Of a stretch of DNA of 64,000 bases, positions 25,091-34,940 are shown in pieces. Origin of the DNA: Methylobacterium terrae (GTDB lineage Bacteria > Pseudomonadota > Alphaproteobacteria > Rhizobiales > Beijerinckiaceae). The stretch's first letter is position 1, and every line of letters begins with the position of its first letter. The notes below the pieces were generated by a model, which did no database searches, was not told where the DNA came from, and was given only the letters and a program-made list of their open reading frames with translations. The DNA lies in NCBI RefSeq assembly GCF_003173755.1, contig NZ_CP029553.1, positions 4,964,001 to 5,028,000 of the forward strand, written 5' to 3'. The position numbers were made by a program, and so were the translations under genes.

Positions 25091-25217
25091 TTCTGGCGTG
25101 AGAACGGGAGGGGCCCCCGGGGCGATCGCCGGATGGCGAATCCCCGGGGGCGGATGAACCCCGCTTGGCGCCAGGACCTTGACGGTTTTGAGACGGACCG
25201 ACGGGCCCGCCCCGACG

Positions 25218-27314
25218 TCAGGCCGCCCGCACCGTGGCGAGGAAGCGCGCGACCTCGGCCGAGAGCGTCTCGGATTGCCGCGACAGCTCGGAGGACGCCG
25301 CCAGCACCTGCGTCGCCGCAGCGCCCGTCTCCTCGGCCGCGCCCGCGACCGCCTCGATGGTGCGGGTCACCGCGCTCGTGCCGGAGGCCGCGTCGGCGAC
25401 GTTGCGGACGATCTCCCGGGTCGCCGCGCCCTGCTGCTCCACCGCCGCGGCGATTCCCACCGACACCCGGTCGATCTCCGAGATCCGGCCCGTGATCGCC
25501 TCGATCGCCGCGACCGCGTCCCCGGTCTTGCCCTGGATCCGGCCGATCTGGCCCGTGATCTCCTCGGTCGCCTTCGCGGTCTGGCCGGCGAGTTCCTTGA
25601 CCTCGGCGGCCACCACCGCGAAGCCGCGACCCGCCGCGCCGGCGCGGGCCGCCTCGATCGTGGCGTTCAACGCCAGCAGGTTCGTCTGCGCGGCGATCGA
25701 CGAGATCAGCCCGACCACGTCGCCGATGCGCGCGACCGCCTCGCTCAGCTCGCGCATGTGCCCGGCGGTGCCGGCCGCCTCGCCGACGGCGTTGCGGGCG
25801 AGCGCGGCCGAGCCCGAGACCTGGCGGCCGATCTCGGTCACCGAGGCGCCGAGCTCCTCCGCCGCGGCCGCGACGGTGCCGACATTCTCGGCGGTCCGGC
25901 CGGCCGCGGTGGCGACGGTGGTGGAACGGCCCGCGGTCTGGCTCGCTCCCTCCGACATCACCGCGGCGGTGGCCTGGAGCTCGGTCGCCGAGGCGGCGAC
26001 CTGCCCGATCACGCCGCCGACGGCGTGCTCGAAGGCATCGGCCATCTGGTGCATGCCGGCCTTGCGCTGCTCCTCGGCCGAGGCGCGGGCGAGCGCGGTC
26101 TCCTCCTCCAGCGCACGGCTGCGGATCAGGTTGTCCTTGAACACCTGCACGGTGGCCGCCATCGCGCCGATCTCGTCGGCGCGCCCCATCGCCGGCACCG
26201 CGACGGTCGCGTCGCCGCGCGCGAGGGCCTGCATCGCCCCGGTCATGCGCCGGATCGGGAGCGCGATGCGGAGATGGACCACGGCGCAGGCCAGGCCCAC
26301 GAGCACGAGCGCCGCCGCGCACAGGGCGGCGTTGACGAGGAGGCGCCCCTGCGCCGCCTCGGCGGCGGCGTCCGCCGCCGTCACGCCGGCGCTCAGGGCC
26401 TCGTTCGCCACCGCGACGATCGTGTTGAGCCGCGGGGTCACGAATTTCTGCCACTCGGGCAAGGTCATCGCGGCCTCGGCGCCGGGCGTGAAGGCGCGCA
26501 GGTTGCGCTGGAGCGCCGTCGTCACCTCCGGCGCGAAGTAGGTCGCCCGCGCGATCGCCACCGCCGTCGCGATGGCGGGCGGCAGGTCGGCGGTCGCCGC
26601 TTCGACGAGCTTCCACGTCGCCTCGTAGCGGCCGCGCAGGGCCAGCACCGCCTCGGCCTGCTCCGGCGTCAGCGGGTTCCGGCTCGACAGGACGGTGTTG
26701 ACCATCACGGCGAGCGAGCCGGCGGTCGCCCGGGTCGCCCAGGCGTTGTTCTTGACGCCGGTCAGGAGGCGGGTCTCGGGGTCGAGCCGGGCCATCCGCC
26801 GCTCGAGCACCGTCGCGACCCGCTCGAGGCGGGCCAGCACGCCGTCGCCGGTCTGCAGCACGAGCGGCGCCAGGGCCTTGTCGCGGGCGCCCGCGTCGAG
26901 CCCGTAGGCGTCGTCGGCCCTGGCCCGCAGGGCGCGCTGGTCGCGGTAGCCGGCATCGAGCGCCGTCAGCGCCTCGCGCAGGCCGGGCACGTCGAGATCG
27001 GCGGGGGCGGTCAGAAGCGCCTGGAGCGCGGCGTCGACCCGCCCGCGATGGCCTTCGATGACCTTGCGCATCGCCGCGACCTGATCGCCCGACAGGCTCA
27101 ACGTCGCGGCGGTGTCGCCGCGCTCGGAGCGGAAGGCCTGCATGGCCTCGAGGATGCGCTGGTCGAGCTTCGCCGCGGCGGCGACGGTCTGCGCGTGGCG
27201 GTGGCTGGTCCACGCGGTGACGACCCCGTTGAGCGTCATCGCCCCGACGATCGCCCCGAGCGCGAGCGTGATCCCGAGCACCAGGGCCCGGATGGACAGC
27301 AGCGATTTCACCAC
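25218..27314 (-). CDS. Methyl-accepting chemotaxis protein
   Basis: A 698-residue transducer with an N-terminal transmembrane helix (about 9-30), a large all-helical periplasmic sensor of about 270 residues, a second transmembrane helix (about 310-332), a HAMP domain (starting [14 protein letters not shown]) and a C-terminal signalling domain. The signalling tip has the conserved hairpin [20 protein letters not shown] and a following [15 protein letters not shown]. It should sense a periplasmic ligand and control CheA. Two adjacent GTG codons (27314 and 27311) are possible starts behind a GGGGG ribosome site. No che genes are nearby, so it is an orphan receptor; its ligand is unknown. Confidence 0.92.
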   Translation of the reverse strand: MVKSLLSIRALVLGITLALGAIVGAMTLNGVVTAWTSHRHAQTVAAAAKLDQRILEAMQAFRSERGDTAATLSLSGDQVAAMRKVIEGHRGRVDAALQALLTAPADLDVPGLREALTALDAGYRDQRALRARADDAYGLDAGARDKALAPLVLQTGDGVLARLERVATVLERRMARLDPETRLLTGVKNNAWATRATAGSLAVMVNTVLSSRNPLTPEQAEAVLALRGRYEATWKLVEAATADLPPAIATAVAIARATYFAPEVTTALQRNLRAFTPGAEAAMTLPEWQKFVTPRLNTIVAVANEALSAGVTAADAAAEAAQGRLLVNAALCAAALVLVGLACAVVHLRIALPIRRMTGAMQALARGDATVAVPAMGRADEIGAMAATVQVFKDNLIRSRALEEETALARASAEEQRKAGMHQMADAFEHAVGGVIGQVAASATELQATAAVMSEGASQTAGRSTTVATAAGRTAENVGTVAAAAEELGASVTEIGRQVSGSAALARNAVGEAAGTAGHMRELSEAVARIGDVVGLISSIAAQTNLLALNATIEAARAGAAGRGFAVVAAEVKELAGQTAKATEEITGQIGRIQGKTGDAVAAIEAITGRISEIDRVSVGIAAAVEQQGAATREIVRNVADAASGTSAVTRTIEAVAGAAEETGAAATQVLAASSELSRQSETLSAEVARFLATVRAA

Positions 27315-27607
27315 GACCCCCGATCTGCCGGAACCCGGCGAGGGTTCCGTTGAAAAACTCGGGCGATGTGGCGACAATTTGCTTAATGAAGGTCTAACGT
27401 TGGCGCCGAATGCCTGATCTGTCATGTATTCGACAGGCGGGTGTAAGGGGATCCAAGAGAACGGCAGGGTTTGCGCAGGAAATGTGCAGCAATGCTGCGA
27501 GACGGCAGCGGGGAAGAGCGCCGAGCGCCCTCGGGACGGGGATGCGGGCGCGCCCGGGGAGGCGGCCCGCATCGCTCCTTGACGAGATTCCCGGTCGCCG
27601 GACGACC

Positions 27608-28060
27608 TCAGGCCAGCATCGACTTCACGAGCGCGCTCGCCTTGCCGAAATCCATCCGGCCGGCATACGCCCCCTTGAGCGCCGCGATGACCTTGCCCAT
27701 GTCCTTGGGAGAGGCGGCGCCGGTCTCCGCGATGGCGGCCTGGATCGCCGCGCGGGTCTCGTCCTCGTCCATCTGCCGGGGCAGGAACGTGGCGATGATC
27801 GCGGCCTCGGCCCGCTCGCCCTCGGCGAGCTCGGGGCGGCCGCCCTGGTCGTAGACCGTCGCGGATTCGTTGCGCTGCTTGATCATCTTCTGGAGCAGGG
27901 CGAAGATCTCCTCGTCGACGAGGGGCTCCTTGGCCAAGCCGCGGGCCTCGATGTCCTTGTCCTTCAGGGCGGCCTGGATCAGCCGGACGGTGGCGAGCTT
28001 CGCCTTGTCGCCGGCCTTCATGGCCTCCTTCATCTCGGCGGTGAGGCGCTGGCGCAGCAT
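27608..28060 (-). CDS. yqeY: GatB/YqeY domain-containing protein
   Basis: A 150-residue helical protein of the GatB/YqeY family, related to the tail domain of the Asp/Glu-tRNA amidotransferase GatB. It contains the family pattern [16 protein letters not shown], a central [14 protein letters not shown] and the C-terminal [22 protein letters not shown] role in tRNA-dependent amidation or tRNA binding is inferred from family only. The ATG at 28060 has AGGAG 7 nt upstream. It is divergent from carA, sharing a 176-bp intergenic region, a linkage common in alphaproteobacteria. Confidence 0.92.
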   Translation of the reverse strand: MLRQRLTAEMKEAMKAGDKAKLATVRLIQAALKDKDIEARGLAKEPLVDEEIFALLQKMIKQRNESATVYDQGGRPELAEGERAEAAIIATFLPRQMDEDETRAAIQAAIAETGAASPKDMGKVIAALKGAYAGRMDFGKASALVKSMLA

Positions 28061-28236
28061 GCCGGTCTCCTGATGTCGTCGCGTGGGGCAAGTCGTGCCG
28101 GATAAGGCACTTGAAAGGCGAGGCACTTGAGGGGATACCGGGGCATCCCCAGATTGACCGGGCCGCCGCCGGCCTCGTAAACAGCCGGCCGCGCCCGTCG
28201 GCCGTGCCCGGCCGCGACATAAGCGAGTTCAATATC

Positions 28237-29451
28237 ATGCTGCAAGACGACGCGGCCGCTCCCGCGCAACCCGAAGGCTGGGCCGAGCCCGTCGCGACCG
28301 CCCTCCTGGTGCTCGCCGACGGCACGATCCTGGAGGGTTTCGGCATCGGTGCCACCGGCGAGGCCGCCGGCGAGGTCTGCTTCAACACCGCGATGACCGG
28401 CTACCAGGAGATCCTGACCGATCCGTCCTATGCCGGGCAGATCGTCACCTTCACCTTTCCCCATATCGGCAACGTCGGCACCAACGACGAGGACCTCGAG
28501 AGCCTCGACGCGGCGCCGGCCTCCGGCGTGCGCGGTGCGGTGATCGCCTCGGCCGTCACCAACCCGTCGAACTGGCGCTCGTCGCGCCACCTCGACGGCT
28601 GGCTGAAGGCCCGCGGCATCGTCGGCATCACGGGCGTCGACACCCGCGCGCTCACCGCCCTCATCCGCGACCGCGGCATGCCGAACGCGATCCTGGCCAA
28701 CGACCCGGCGGGCCGGTTCGACCGCGAGGCCCTGACCGCCAAGGCCGCCGCGCTGCCGCCGATGGAGGGCCTCGACCTGGTGCCGCCGGTGACGAGCCGG
28801 GAATCCCAGGCCTGGGGCGAGACCGCCTGGCAGCACCCCGCCGGCTACGGCAGCCGGGCCCCGGGCGAGGGCCTCAAGGTCGTGGCGATCGATTACGGCG
28901 TGAAGCGCAACATCCTGCGCCTGCTGGCCAAGGCCGGCTGCGACGTCACCGTCGTGCCGGCCACCGCCAGCGCCGAGGAGGTCCTGGCGCTCAAGCCCGA
29001 CGGCGTCTTCCTGTCGAACGGCCCGGGCGATCCCGCGGCGACCGGCGCGTACGCGGTGCCGGTGATCCGCGCGCTCCTCGACCGGAAGGTCCCGACCTTC
29101 GGCATCTGCCTCGGCCACCAGCTGATGGGCCTCGCCCTCGGTGGCCGCACGGTGAAGATGAGCCAGGGCCATCACGGGGCCAACCACCCGGTGAAGGACC
29201 GCACCACCGGCAAGGTCGAGATCGTCTCGATGAACCACGGCTTCGCGGTCGACCCGGACAGCCTGCCGGCCAACGCCGTCGAGACCCACGTCTCGCTGTT
29301 CGACGGCTCGAATTGCGGCCTGTCGCTCACCGACCGCCCGGCCTTCTCGGTGCAGCACCACCCGGAGGCCTCGCCGGGCCCGCAGGACAGCCACTACCTG
29401 TTCGACCGCTTCGTCACGCTCATGCGCGAGACGAAAGGCAGCAACGCGTAA
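28237..29451 (+). CDS. carA: Carbamoyl-phosphate synthase small subunit CarA
   Basis: A 404-residue glutamine amidotransferase subunit supplying ammonia to CarB for arginine and pyrimidine synthesis. The N-terminal CPSase domain has [20 protein letters not shown], and the class I glutaminase domain has the nucleophile Cys in FGICLGHQ and the His-x-Glu pair in [11 protein letters not shown]. The ATG at 28237 was chosen as the first good start giving the usual length; an earlier in-frame start would add about 40 basic residues. carB is not adjacent, which is common in this order. Confidence 0.95.
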   Translation: MLQDDAAAPAQPEGWAEPVATALLVLADGTILEGFGIGATGEAAGEVCFNTAMTGYQEILTDPSYAGQIVTFTFPHIGNVGTNDEDLESLDAAPASGVRGAVIASAVTNPSNWRSSRHLDGWLKARGIVGITGVDTRALTALIRDRGMPNAILANDPAGRFDREALTAKAAALPPMEGLDLVPPVTSRESQAWGETAWQHPAGYGSRAPGEGLKVVAIDYGVKRNILRLLAKAGCDVTVVPATASAEEVLALKPDGVFLSNGPGDPAATGAYAVPVIRALLDRKVPTFGICLGHQLMGLALGGRTVKMSQGHHGANHPVKDRTTGKVEIVSMNHGFAVDPDSLPANAVETHVSLFDGSNCGLSLTDRPAFSVQHHPEASPGPQDSHYLFDRFVTLMRETKGSNA

Positions 29452-29464
29452 CTCCGAAAAAGGT

Positions 29465-29484
29465 TGCGGCCGGATCCGGCCGCA
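29465..29484. terminator. 20-bp perfect palindrome after carA, possible transcription end structure
   Basis: TGCGGCCGGA-TCCGGCCGCA is a perfect 20-bp palindrome 13 bp after the carA stop. It is preceded by AAAAAGG and followed by GCCACAAAAAAC, so in the minus direction it is a hairpin followed by ACCTTTTT. On the plus strand no T-run follows, making it a weak or factor-dependent end for carA. Confidence 0.45.
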
Positions 29485-29589
29485 GCCACAAAAAACCCGA
29501 ACTCGCGGCCGATTCTCCCGGCCGTACACCGCCCTGGAGCGACGACGACCGAAACGATCGTCGCGGGGCCGCGATTCGGGGCTTAGCCA

Positions 29590-29961
29590 GTGACCGACCA
29601 CGCCGCGACCGACAGCTTCTCGCGCCTGCACCGCACCTTCACCACCCATCTCGGCATCGCCGTGGGCCTGGCCTGGGTCACGACCCTGGCGGCGGCGATC
29701 CAGGCGCCGTGGGTGCGCAACATCCGCGCGCTGATGGACCCGATGGCGAGCCGCGTCGAGAGCACCTGGTCGTTCCTGTTCGCGATGCCGGTGGTGCTGA
29801 CGCTCGCCTGGCTCGGCGCCTTCTACGGCCGCGAGACCCTGCGCGAGCTGCGCGCCCTGCCGAACGACGCCGCCGAGTTCGCGCTGGCCGCCCTCGTCGC
29901 CTTCGCGGTGTTCTACCTCTCGATCGACCGGGCCGTGTCGGTCCTGCTGATCGGCGGCTGA
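29590..29961 (+). CDS. Hypothetical small membrane protein
   Basis: A 123-residue protein of unrecognised family with three hydrophobic stretches (about 22-40, 62-80 and 96-118) consistent with three transmembrane helices, the last followed by a short tail. Start taken as GTG at 29590. It ends 6 nt before the methyltransferase gene, so the two are probably co-transcribed. No motif suggests a function. Confidence 0.65.
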   Translation: MTDHAATDSFSRLHRTFTTHLGIAVGLAWVTTLAAAIQAPWVRNIRALMDPMASRVESTWSFLFAMPVVLTLAWLGAFYGRETLRELRALPNDAAEFALAALVAFAVFYLSIDRAVSVLLIGG

Positions 29962-29967
29962 CGATCG

Positions 29968-30687
29968 ATGGTCGCATCCTGGCGCGAGTTCTGGGATCGC
30001 GACACCCCGATCTACGTCAACGCGCGCCACAAGGTCCGGCACTATGCCGGGCTCGCCGAGGAGATGGCGGCCCTGGTGCCCCATCGCGACGCCGTGGTGC
30101 TCGACCACGGCTGCGGCGAAGCCCTCTCCGCCGACCGGATCGCTGAGGCCTGCGGCCGGCTCCTCCTCTGCGAGGCGTCGCCGCGCCAGCGCAAGGCCCT
30201 GGCTGCCCGCTTCTCCGATCATCCCGGAATCGCCGTCCTCGCGCCGGAGGACGTCGCGACCCTGCCGCCCGGCAGCCTCGACCTCGTCGTGGCGAATTCC
30301 CTGGCGCAGTACCTCACCGGGGCTGAACTCGATGCCTGCCTGCGAGACTGGCGCCGCGCGCTCAAACCCGGCGGCTGCCTGATCCTCGCCGACGTGATCC
30401 CGCCCGAGCTCGGCGCCGTGGCCGATGCCGCGGCGCTCCTCGCCTTCGCCCGGCGCGAGAACTTCCTCGCGGCGGCCGTTCTCGGCCTCGCCCGCACCCT
30501 GCTCTCCGATTACCGCGGCCTGCGCCGGCGGCTCGGGCTGTCCCGCTACGGCGAGGCCGCGATGCTGGCCCGGCTGCGGGCCGCCGGCTTCGAAGCCGAG
30601 CGGATGCCACGGAACCTCGGGCACAACCAGGGGCGGATGGCATTCGTGGCGCGGGTCGGGACGGCCCCGCCTCCAAAGCGGCCCTGA
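29968..30687 (+). CDS. Class I SAM-dependent methyltransferase
   Basis: A 239-residue Rossmann-fold methyltransferase. Motif I is VVLDHGCGEALSAD (about 43-56), the post-I acidic residue lies in LLLCEASPRQ, and motif IV-V is DLVVANSLAQYL, followed by LKPGGCLILADV. The N-terminal segment FWDRDTPIYVNARHKVRHY is characteristic of a group often linked to lipid or quinone-like substrates, but the acceptor is not predictable. ATG at 29968, following the small membrane protein gene by 6 nt. Confidence 0.82.
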   Translation: MVASWREFWDRDTPIYVNARHKVRHYAGLAEEMAALVPHRDAVVLDHGCGEALSADRIAEACGRLLLCEASPRQRKALAARFSDHPGIAVLAPEDVATLPPGSLDLVVANSLAQYLTGAELDACLRDWRRALKPGGCLILADVIPPELGAVADAAALLAFARRENFLAAAVLGLARTLLSDYRGLRRRLGLSRYGEAAMLARLRAAGFEAERMPRNLGHNQGRMAFVARVGTAPPPKRP

Positions 30688-30714
30688 GAATTCTGCAGCA
30701 CGCTCGGTCGCTCG

Positions 30715-31883
30715 TCAGGACACTTGCTCAACCGTGACCGGCATCGCCGTCTCGACCAGCCGCGTCCAGTATGCGACACCGTAGGGGATCGCAGCGTCGT
30801 TGAAGTCGTAGCCCGGGTCGTGCAGCCCGGCGGTGTCGCCGTTCCCCAGGAGCGCGATGTTGCCCGGGCGCTCGTCGAGCATGAAGGCGAAGTCCTCCGA
30901 GCCCATGAGCTGCGGGTGATCGCCCACGACGGCATCCAGAGGCCCATCACGGTCCGCGCCGCCTCCACCGCCAGCACCGTCTGTGCCGGATCGTTCACGA
31001 CGGCCGGATAGAGAACTCGAAATAGGACGTTCGCCGTCGCGCCGTAGGATGCCGCGATACCCTCGGCGAGGTCGGTGATGCGTCGCCGAACGGTGTCGCG
31101 CACCTCCGGCTCGAACCAGCGGGCGAGGCCGCGCATCTCCGCGTGACTGGCGAAGGTGCCTCCCGGCTGGCCGCCCTGCAACGAGCCGACGGTCACGACC
31201 GCGCCTTGCAGTGCCGGCACGTTGCGCCCGACGATCGTCTGCAGCCCGATCAGGATGGCGGCGGCGGGCAGCAGGGTGTCCACTCCGGCATGGGGGCTGG
31301 CCGAATGCGCGGTCCGGCCGTCGAGCGTGATGCGGAAGCTCGCGACCGCGGCTCCGAAAGGGCCGGGACGCGTGGCGAAGCGACCGACGGCCAGGCCGGG
31401 CTCGTTGTGAAGCGCGAAGACTCTCTCGATCGCCCAGCGCGTCATCAGGCCGTCGTCGCACATCGCCTTCGCGCCGGCCTGGCCCTCCTCGGCCGGCTGG
31501 AAGATCAGCACGGCTGTGCCGTCGAAGTCGCGGGTTCCGGCGAGATGCTTGGCTGCCCCAAGCAGCATCGCCGTATGGCCGTCATGCCCGCAGGCATGCA
31601 TCCGGCCGGCGATCGTCGAGGCGTGAGGCAGGCCGGTCGCTTCCTCGATCGGGAGCGCATCCATGTCGGCGCGCAGGCCGATCACGCGGCCGGACTCCCG
31701 GCTCCGGCCATGGATCACGCCGACGACACCGCTCCTGCCCACGCCTTCGATCACGCTGTCGCATCCGAACGAGCGCAGTTTCCCGGCGACGAAGGCCGCC
31801 GTGCGTGGAAGGTCGTAGCCGAGTTCGGGATGGGCGTGCAGCTCGCGCCGCCAGATCGCGACCTCGTCCGTCGTCTCGATCAC
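30715..31883 (-). pseudogene. M20-family amidohydrolase with a -1 frameshift
   Basis: The reading frame from GTG 31883 (GGGAGG site 6 nt upstream) encodes the N-terminal three quarters of an M20 peptidase/hippurate-hydrolase-like protein: LRADMDALPIEE, GRMHACGHDGHTAMLLGAA, a dimerisation domain and AARTVMG. The family continuation, DAVVGDHPQLMGSEDFAFM through PGYDFNDAAIPYG, is in another frame that ends at 30715. The switch occurs at a GGG run complementary to 30943-30945. One additional G would restore a full-length protein of about 389 residues. It may be a genuine inactivating deletion or a homopolymer sequencing error; all metal-binding motifs are otherwise intact. Confidence 0.85.
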
Positions 31884-32146
31884 GTCACGCCTCCCGATAC
31901 CGGTCTCGGTGAGAGGCCCCACGCCTGGATAGCCGCGCCGCGGAGTCCCAAGGTCACCCTGCCTCTAGGGAAACATAGCCAGCCTGTCCGCGGACGCCAC
32001 GTGGAAAAGTGATTCTACTCGTATCCGACCGAGTTTCGAATCCGGTTAGCGATGTACGGGGCGCCGGGGGACCATCCTGGCGGACCAGGCGATACGTGGA
32101 CGGGGCCGCGCCCGAAACCCGTCGTGCGAAATCGTGCGATCAGCCC

Positions 32147-32641
32147 TTACAGCGCCTGGAACATCACCAACGCATCCACATACCCATGCTCCGGATGCCG
32201 AAACGCCAGCGGCAGCCGCCCGACAGTCTCGAAGCCGAGCGAGTGCCACAGCCGCACCGCCCGCTCGTTGGTGCTGACGACGAAGTTGAACTGCATGCCG
32301 CGATAGCCGCGCGCGCGGGCGTGAGCGAGCGAGTGCTCGGCCATCCGACGGGCGATGCCCCGGCCCGTCGCCCCGGCGCGGGTCATGTAGCCGCAATTGC
32401 AGACGTGGCGGCCGCCGCCGGCCTGGTTCGGCCGCAGGTAGTAGGTGCCGAGGATCTCCCCCGTCTCCTCGGCGACGAAGGTCTCCTTGTCCGGACCCGT
32501 CCAGTAGGCGAGCGCCGCCGCCTCGCTCATGTCCGGGTCGAGGGTGTAGGTCTCGGCCGCGCGGATCACCGGTCCGATGATCGACCAGATGGCGGGGGCG
32601 TCCTCGGGGCGGGCAGGGCGGATCAGCATGGGAGCGCTCAT
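32147..32641 (-). CDS. GNAT-family N-acetyltransferase
   Basis: A 164-residue GCN5-related acetyltransferase. The acetyl-CoA-binding loop is GATGRGIARRMAEHSLAHA (Q/R-x-x-G-x-G/A form), preceded by a beta-bulge NCGYMTRA and followed by FNFVVSTNERAVRLWHSLGFETVGRLP, where the Asn and the aromatic-Gly-Phe wedge are typical. The group resembles amino-acid or small-molecule acetylases of unknown substrate. ATG at 32641 was chosen to begin MSAPMLIRPAR, the usual start of the first beta strand. Confidence 0.88.
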   Translation of the reverse strand: MSAPMLIRPARPEDAPAIWSIIGPVIRAAETYTLDPDMSEAAALAYWTGPDKETFVAEETGEILGTYYLRPNQAGGGRHVCNCGYMTRAGATGRGIARRMAEHSLAHARARGYRGMQFNFVVSTNERAVRLWHSLGFETVGRLPLAFRHPEHGYVDALVMFQAL

Positions 32642-32766
32642 AGAGCCACCGGCGCCGCGACGGAAGCGCGACGGCTCGGTCGAGCGATATTTCGCCGCGC
32701 GCGCCTTGCCGTCGGTCCCCCTCCGCCGAGGTGATGACACGCAAGGAACTCACACGGAGAACCGGG

Positions 32767-34080
32767 ATGACGCTGTCGCGTCGCTCCCTCATGGCCGGCG
32801 CGGCCATCCTCGCCGCGTCCGGGCGCGCCCGGGCCGCGGCCGACGCCGACGTCGTGGTGATCGGCGCGGGCGCCGCCGGGCTCGCCGCCGCGGCGGCGAT
32901 CCGGCGCGGCGGCCACAGCGTCGTCGTGCTGGAGGCGCGCGACCGGATCGGCGGGCGCGCCTTCACCGACACGTCGCTCGGTACCGGGCGCAGCTTCGAT
33001 GCCGGCGGGCAATACGTGCACTGGGCCGAGCGCAACCCGTGGCGGGAGATCGCCCGGGCGGCGCGCGTGCGCACCAGCGACGACGCCACCAGCCCCTGGC
33101 CGGTCCTGGTGAAGGACGGGGTCCGGGCGAGCGAGGCCGAGCGGCGCCAGCGCCGGGCCGGGTTCGGTCGGGTCAGCAGCCTGCTCGATCATCCCGCCGC
33201 ACCGGACCGCTCGGTCGCCGACGCGGTCGCGGGCGAGGACGAGGCGGCCCGGGCCGCCGCGACGGGGCTCACCCGCCTCACCCTCGGCGAGGAGCCGGAC
33301 CGGGTCTCAACCGCCGATTACGATCAGCTCTGGTCCGGCGACGACATCTGGGTCGACGGCTACGGCGCGCTGGTGGCCGGCCACTACGCCGACCTGCCGG
33401 TGCGGCTCGGCACCCCCGCCACCGCGATCGACTGGCGCGGGCCGGGCGTCGCGGTCGAGACCCCGCGCGGCACCCTGCGGGCGGCCTGCGCGGTCGTGAC
33501 GGTGCCGGTCGGCGTGCTGGCGGCGGGGCATCTACGCTTCACGCCCGACCTGCCAGCGGCGACGGCCGAGGCCTTGGACGGCTTAAGGATGGGCGCCTAC
33601 ACCAAGATCGGGCTCGCCCTCGATCCGGGGCGCCTGCCGGGACAGGACCTGCGCGACGCGGTGATCCTGCGCAGCGGCACGCCGGGCCTCACCGCCTATC
33701 TCGAGATGCAGCCGTTCGGAAAGCCGCTGGCGGTGCTCCATTGCGGCGGCGACGGCGCCCGCGCCCTGTGCGAGGCCGGGCAGGGTGGCGCCCTGGCCGC
33801 GGCGACCGATCACCTCGTGAGCGTCTTCGGCAGCGGAATCCGCCCGGCGGTCACGGCGGGCCGGCTGGCTGCCTGGTGGACCGACCCGTTCGCGCGGGGC
33901 AGCTACTCGATTGCCCGGCCAGGCCACCTCTCCGCCCGCGAGGCCCTGCGCCTGCCGGTGGCCGACCGGATCTTCCTGGCCGGTGAGGCCGCGGCGGGCG
34001 GAGGTGCGATGACGGTCGGCGGTGCGACACTCGACGGCGAGCGGGCGGCGGCGGACGTCCTGAAGCGCTTAGGGTCGTGA
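32767..34080 (+). CDS. Tat-exported FAD-dependent amine oxidase-like oxidoreductase
   Basis: A 437-residue flavin monoamine-oxidase-family protein with a twin-arginine leader (SRRSLMAGAAILAAS), an FAD-binding VVVIGAGAAGLAAAAAI, the LEARDRIGGRA motif and a C-terminal FLAGEAAAGGGAMTVGGA that clamps the flavin. It should oxidise an amine or related donor in the periplasm. GGAGA lies 6 nt before ATG 32767; an upstream GTG at 32731 has no ribosome site, so the shorter form was chosen. It is divergent from the acetyltransferase gene. The substrate is unknown. Confidence 0.86.
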   Translation: MTLSRRSLMAGAAILAASGRARAAADADVVVIGAGAAGLAAAAAIRRGGHSVVVLEARDRIGGRAFTDTSLGTGRSFDAGGQYVHWAERNPWREIARAARVRTSDDATSPWPVLVKDGVRASEAERRQRRAGFGRVSSLLDHPAAPDRSVADAVAGEDEAARAAATGLTRLTLGEEPDRVSTADYDQLWSGDDIWVDGYGALVAGHYADLPVRLGTPATAIDWRGPGVAVETPRGTLRAACAVVTVPVGVLAAGHLRFTPDLPAATAEALDGLRMGAYTKIGLALDPGRLPGQDLRDAVILRSGTPGLTAYLEMQPFGKPLAVLHCGGDGARALCEAGQGGALAAATDHLVSVFGSGIRPAVTAGRLAAWWTDPFARGSYSIARPGHLSAREALRLPVADRIFLAGEAAAGGGAMTVGGATLDGERAAADVLKRLGS

Positions 34081-34131
34081 ATCCCCCGAGCTCATGAATC
34101 CTCCGGGGTCATGAAGTCCCGGGATCGCGCC

Positions 34132-34488
34132 TCAATGCAGCGTCAGCCGCGGGCCCGCATCCGGCTGCCGCTCCCAGGCCTGGACCAGGCGGCCGGCGAC
34201 GCCGCCGTCGCACAGGCGGCTGCTGAGGTCGCAGAAGGCGCGCTCGCTCACCGCGAAATCGGTCGCCGTCTCGGCGTCGTCGGGCTCCTCGTCGGTCGAG
34301 GCGGTGAAGCGGTCGAAGGCGGCCGACATCTCGGCGAACGCGAAGGCGACCGGCATGGTCCGGAAGACCGTGGCGCCGTCGTCGTCGAGGTCACCGGTAT
34401 CGAGGTCGCGCATCCGCACGACGTAGCCGTCGGCATGCTCGACGATCTCGTACTGCCAGTGCCGGCCTTCGCAGGCTGCCAGGATCAT
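34132..34488 (-). CDS. Hypothetical acidic protein
   Basis: A 118-residue acidic protein of no recognised family, with N-terminal alternating segment WQYEIVEHADGYVVRMRD followed by a Phe-rich helix VAFAFAEMSAAFDRF and an acidic linker. No signal peptide or membrane segment. It is flanked by a convergent amine-oxidase gene and a secreted small protein gene; codon use is like its neighbours. No function can be offered. Confidence 0.6.
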   Translation of the reverse strand: MILAACEGRHWQYEIVEHADGYVVRMRDLDTGDLDDDGATVFRTMPVAFAFAEMSAAFDRFTASTDEEPDDAETATDFAVSERAFCDLSSRLCDGGVAGRLVQAWERQPDAGPRLTLH

Positions 34489-34611
34489 CGCGTCCTCCGT
34501 CTCGCGTCGGTGAACGAATGCCGGGGCGACCCCGAGGGTTCCGGCGCGGCAGGTCGCGGGCTCGCGATTCTCGACGAAGGAAGGAGGCCGCCTCCGCCCG
34601 ACGGAGGGACC

Positions 34612-34872
34612 CTACCGCCGGCCGTACCCGACCTCGTAGGCGGCCCGGCCGCTCACGCGCAGCGAGGTGTCGTTGCCCAGATCGATGAAGCCGGGCGCGG
34701 TGGCCCGGACGGGGGCGGGGGGCGCCTCGCGGCATTCTGGCCGGTCGGGCAGGCGCACGCCGGGCGGGGCGTCCTGCGGGCACAGGCGGGGTCTCGAGGC
34801 GTTGCGCTCGCCCGCCGCGGCCGGCAGGGCGGCGGCCGTCAGCAGGAATGCGGCGAGGAGGCGTGCGGTCAC
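34612..34872 (-). CDS. Small secreted protein with porin-like C-terminal segment
   Basis: An 86-residue protein with a cleavable signal peptide (about 1-20, ending AAAG) and two Cys residues in LCPQDAPPGVRLPDRPEC. The C-terminal GFIDLGNDTSLRVSGRAAYEVGYG resembles the first strand of rhizobial porins (segment split here for description: GFIDLGNDTS, LRVSGRAAYE). It may be a truncated or miniaturised porin-derived protein. GTG start at 34872. Confidence 0.6.
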   Translation of the reverse strand: MTARLLAAFLLTAAALPAAAGERNASRPRLCPQDAPPGVRLPDRPECREAPPAPVRATAPGFIDLGNDTSLRVSGRAAYEVGYGRR

Positions 34873-34940
34873 GGCGTCGGGGCTCCGGAACGGGTCGGAC
34901 GTCAGGATAGCGCCTCGCGCGCCTCGGTGCGAACGTCCCG

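Noticed and set aside
29465-29484. Palindrome after carA as a standard plus-strand intrinsic terminator
   Set aside because: A-rich sequence rather than a T-run follows on the plus strand; kept only as a low-confidence end structure.
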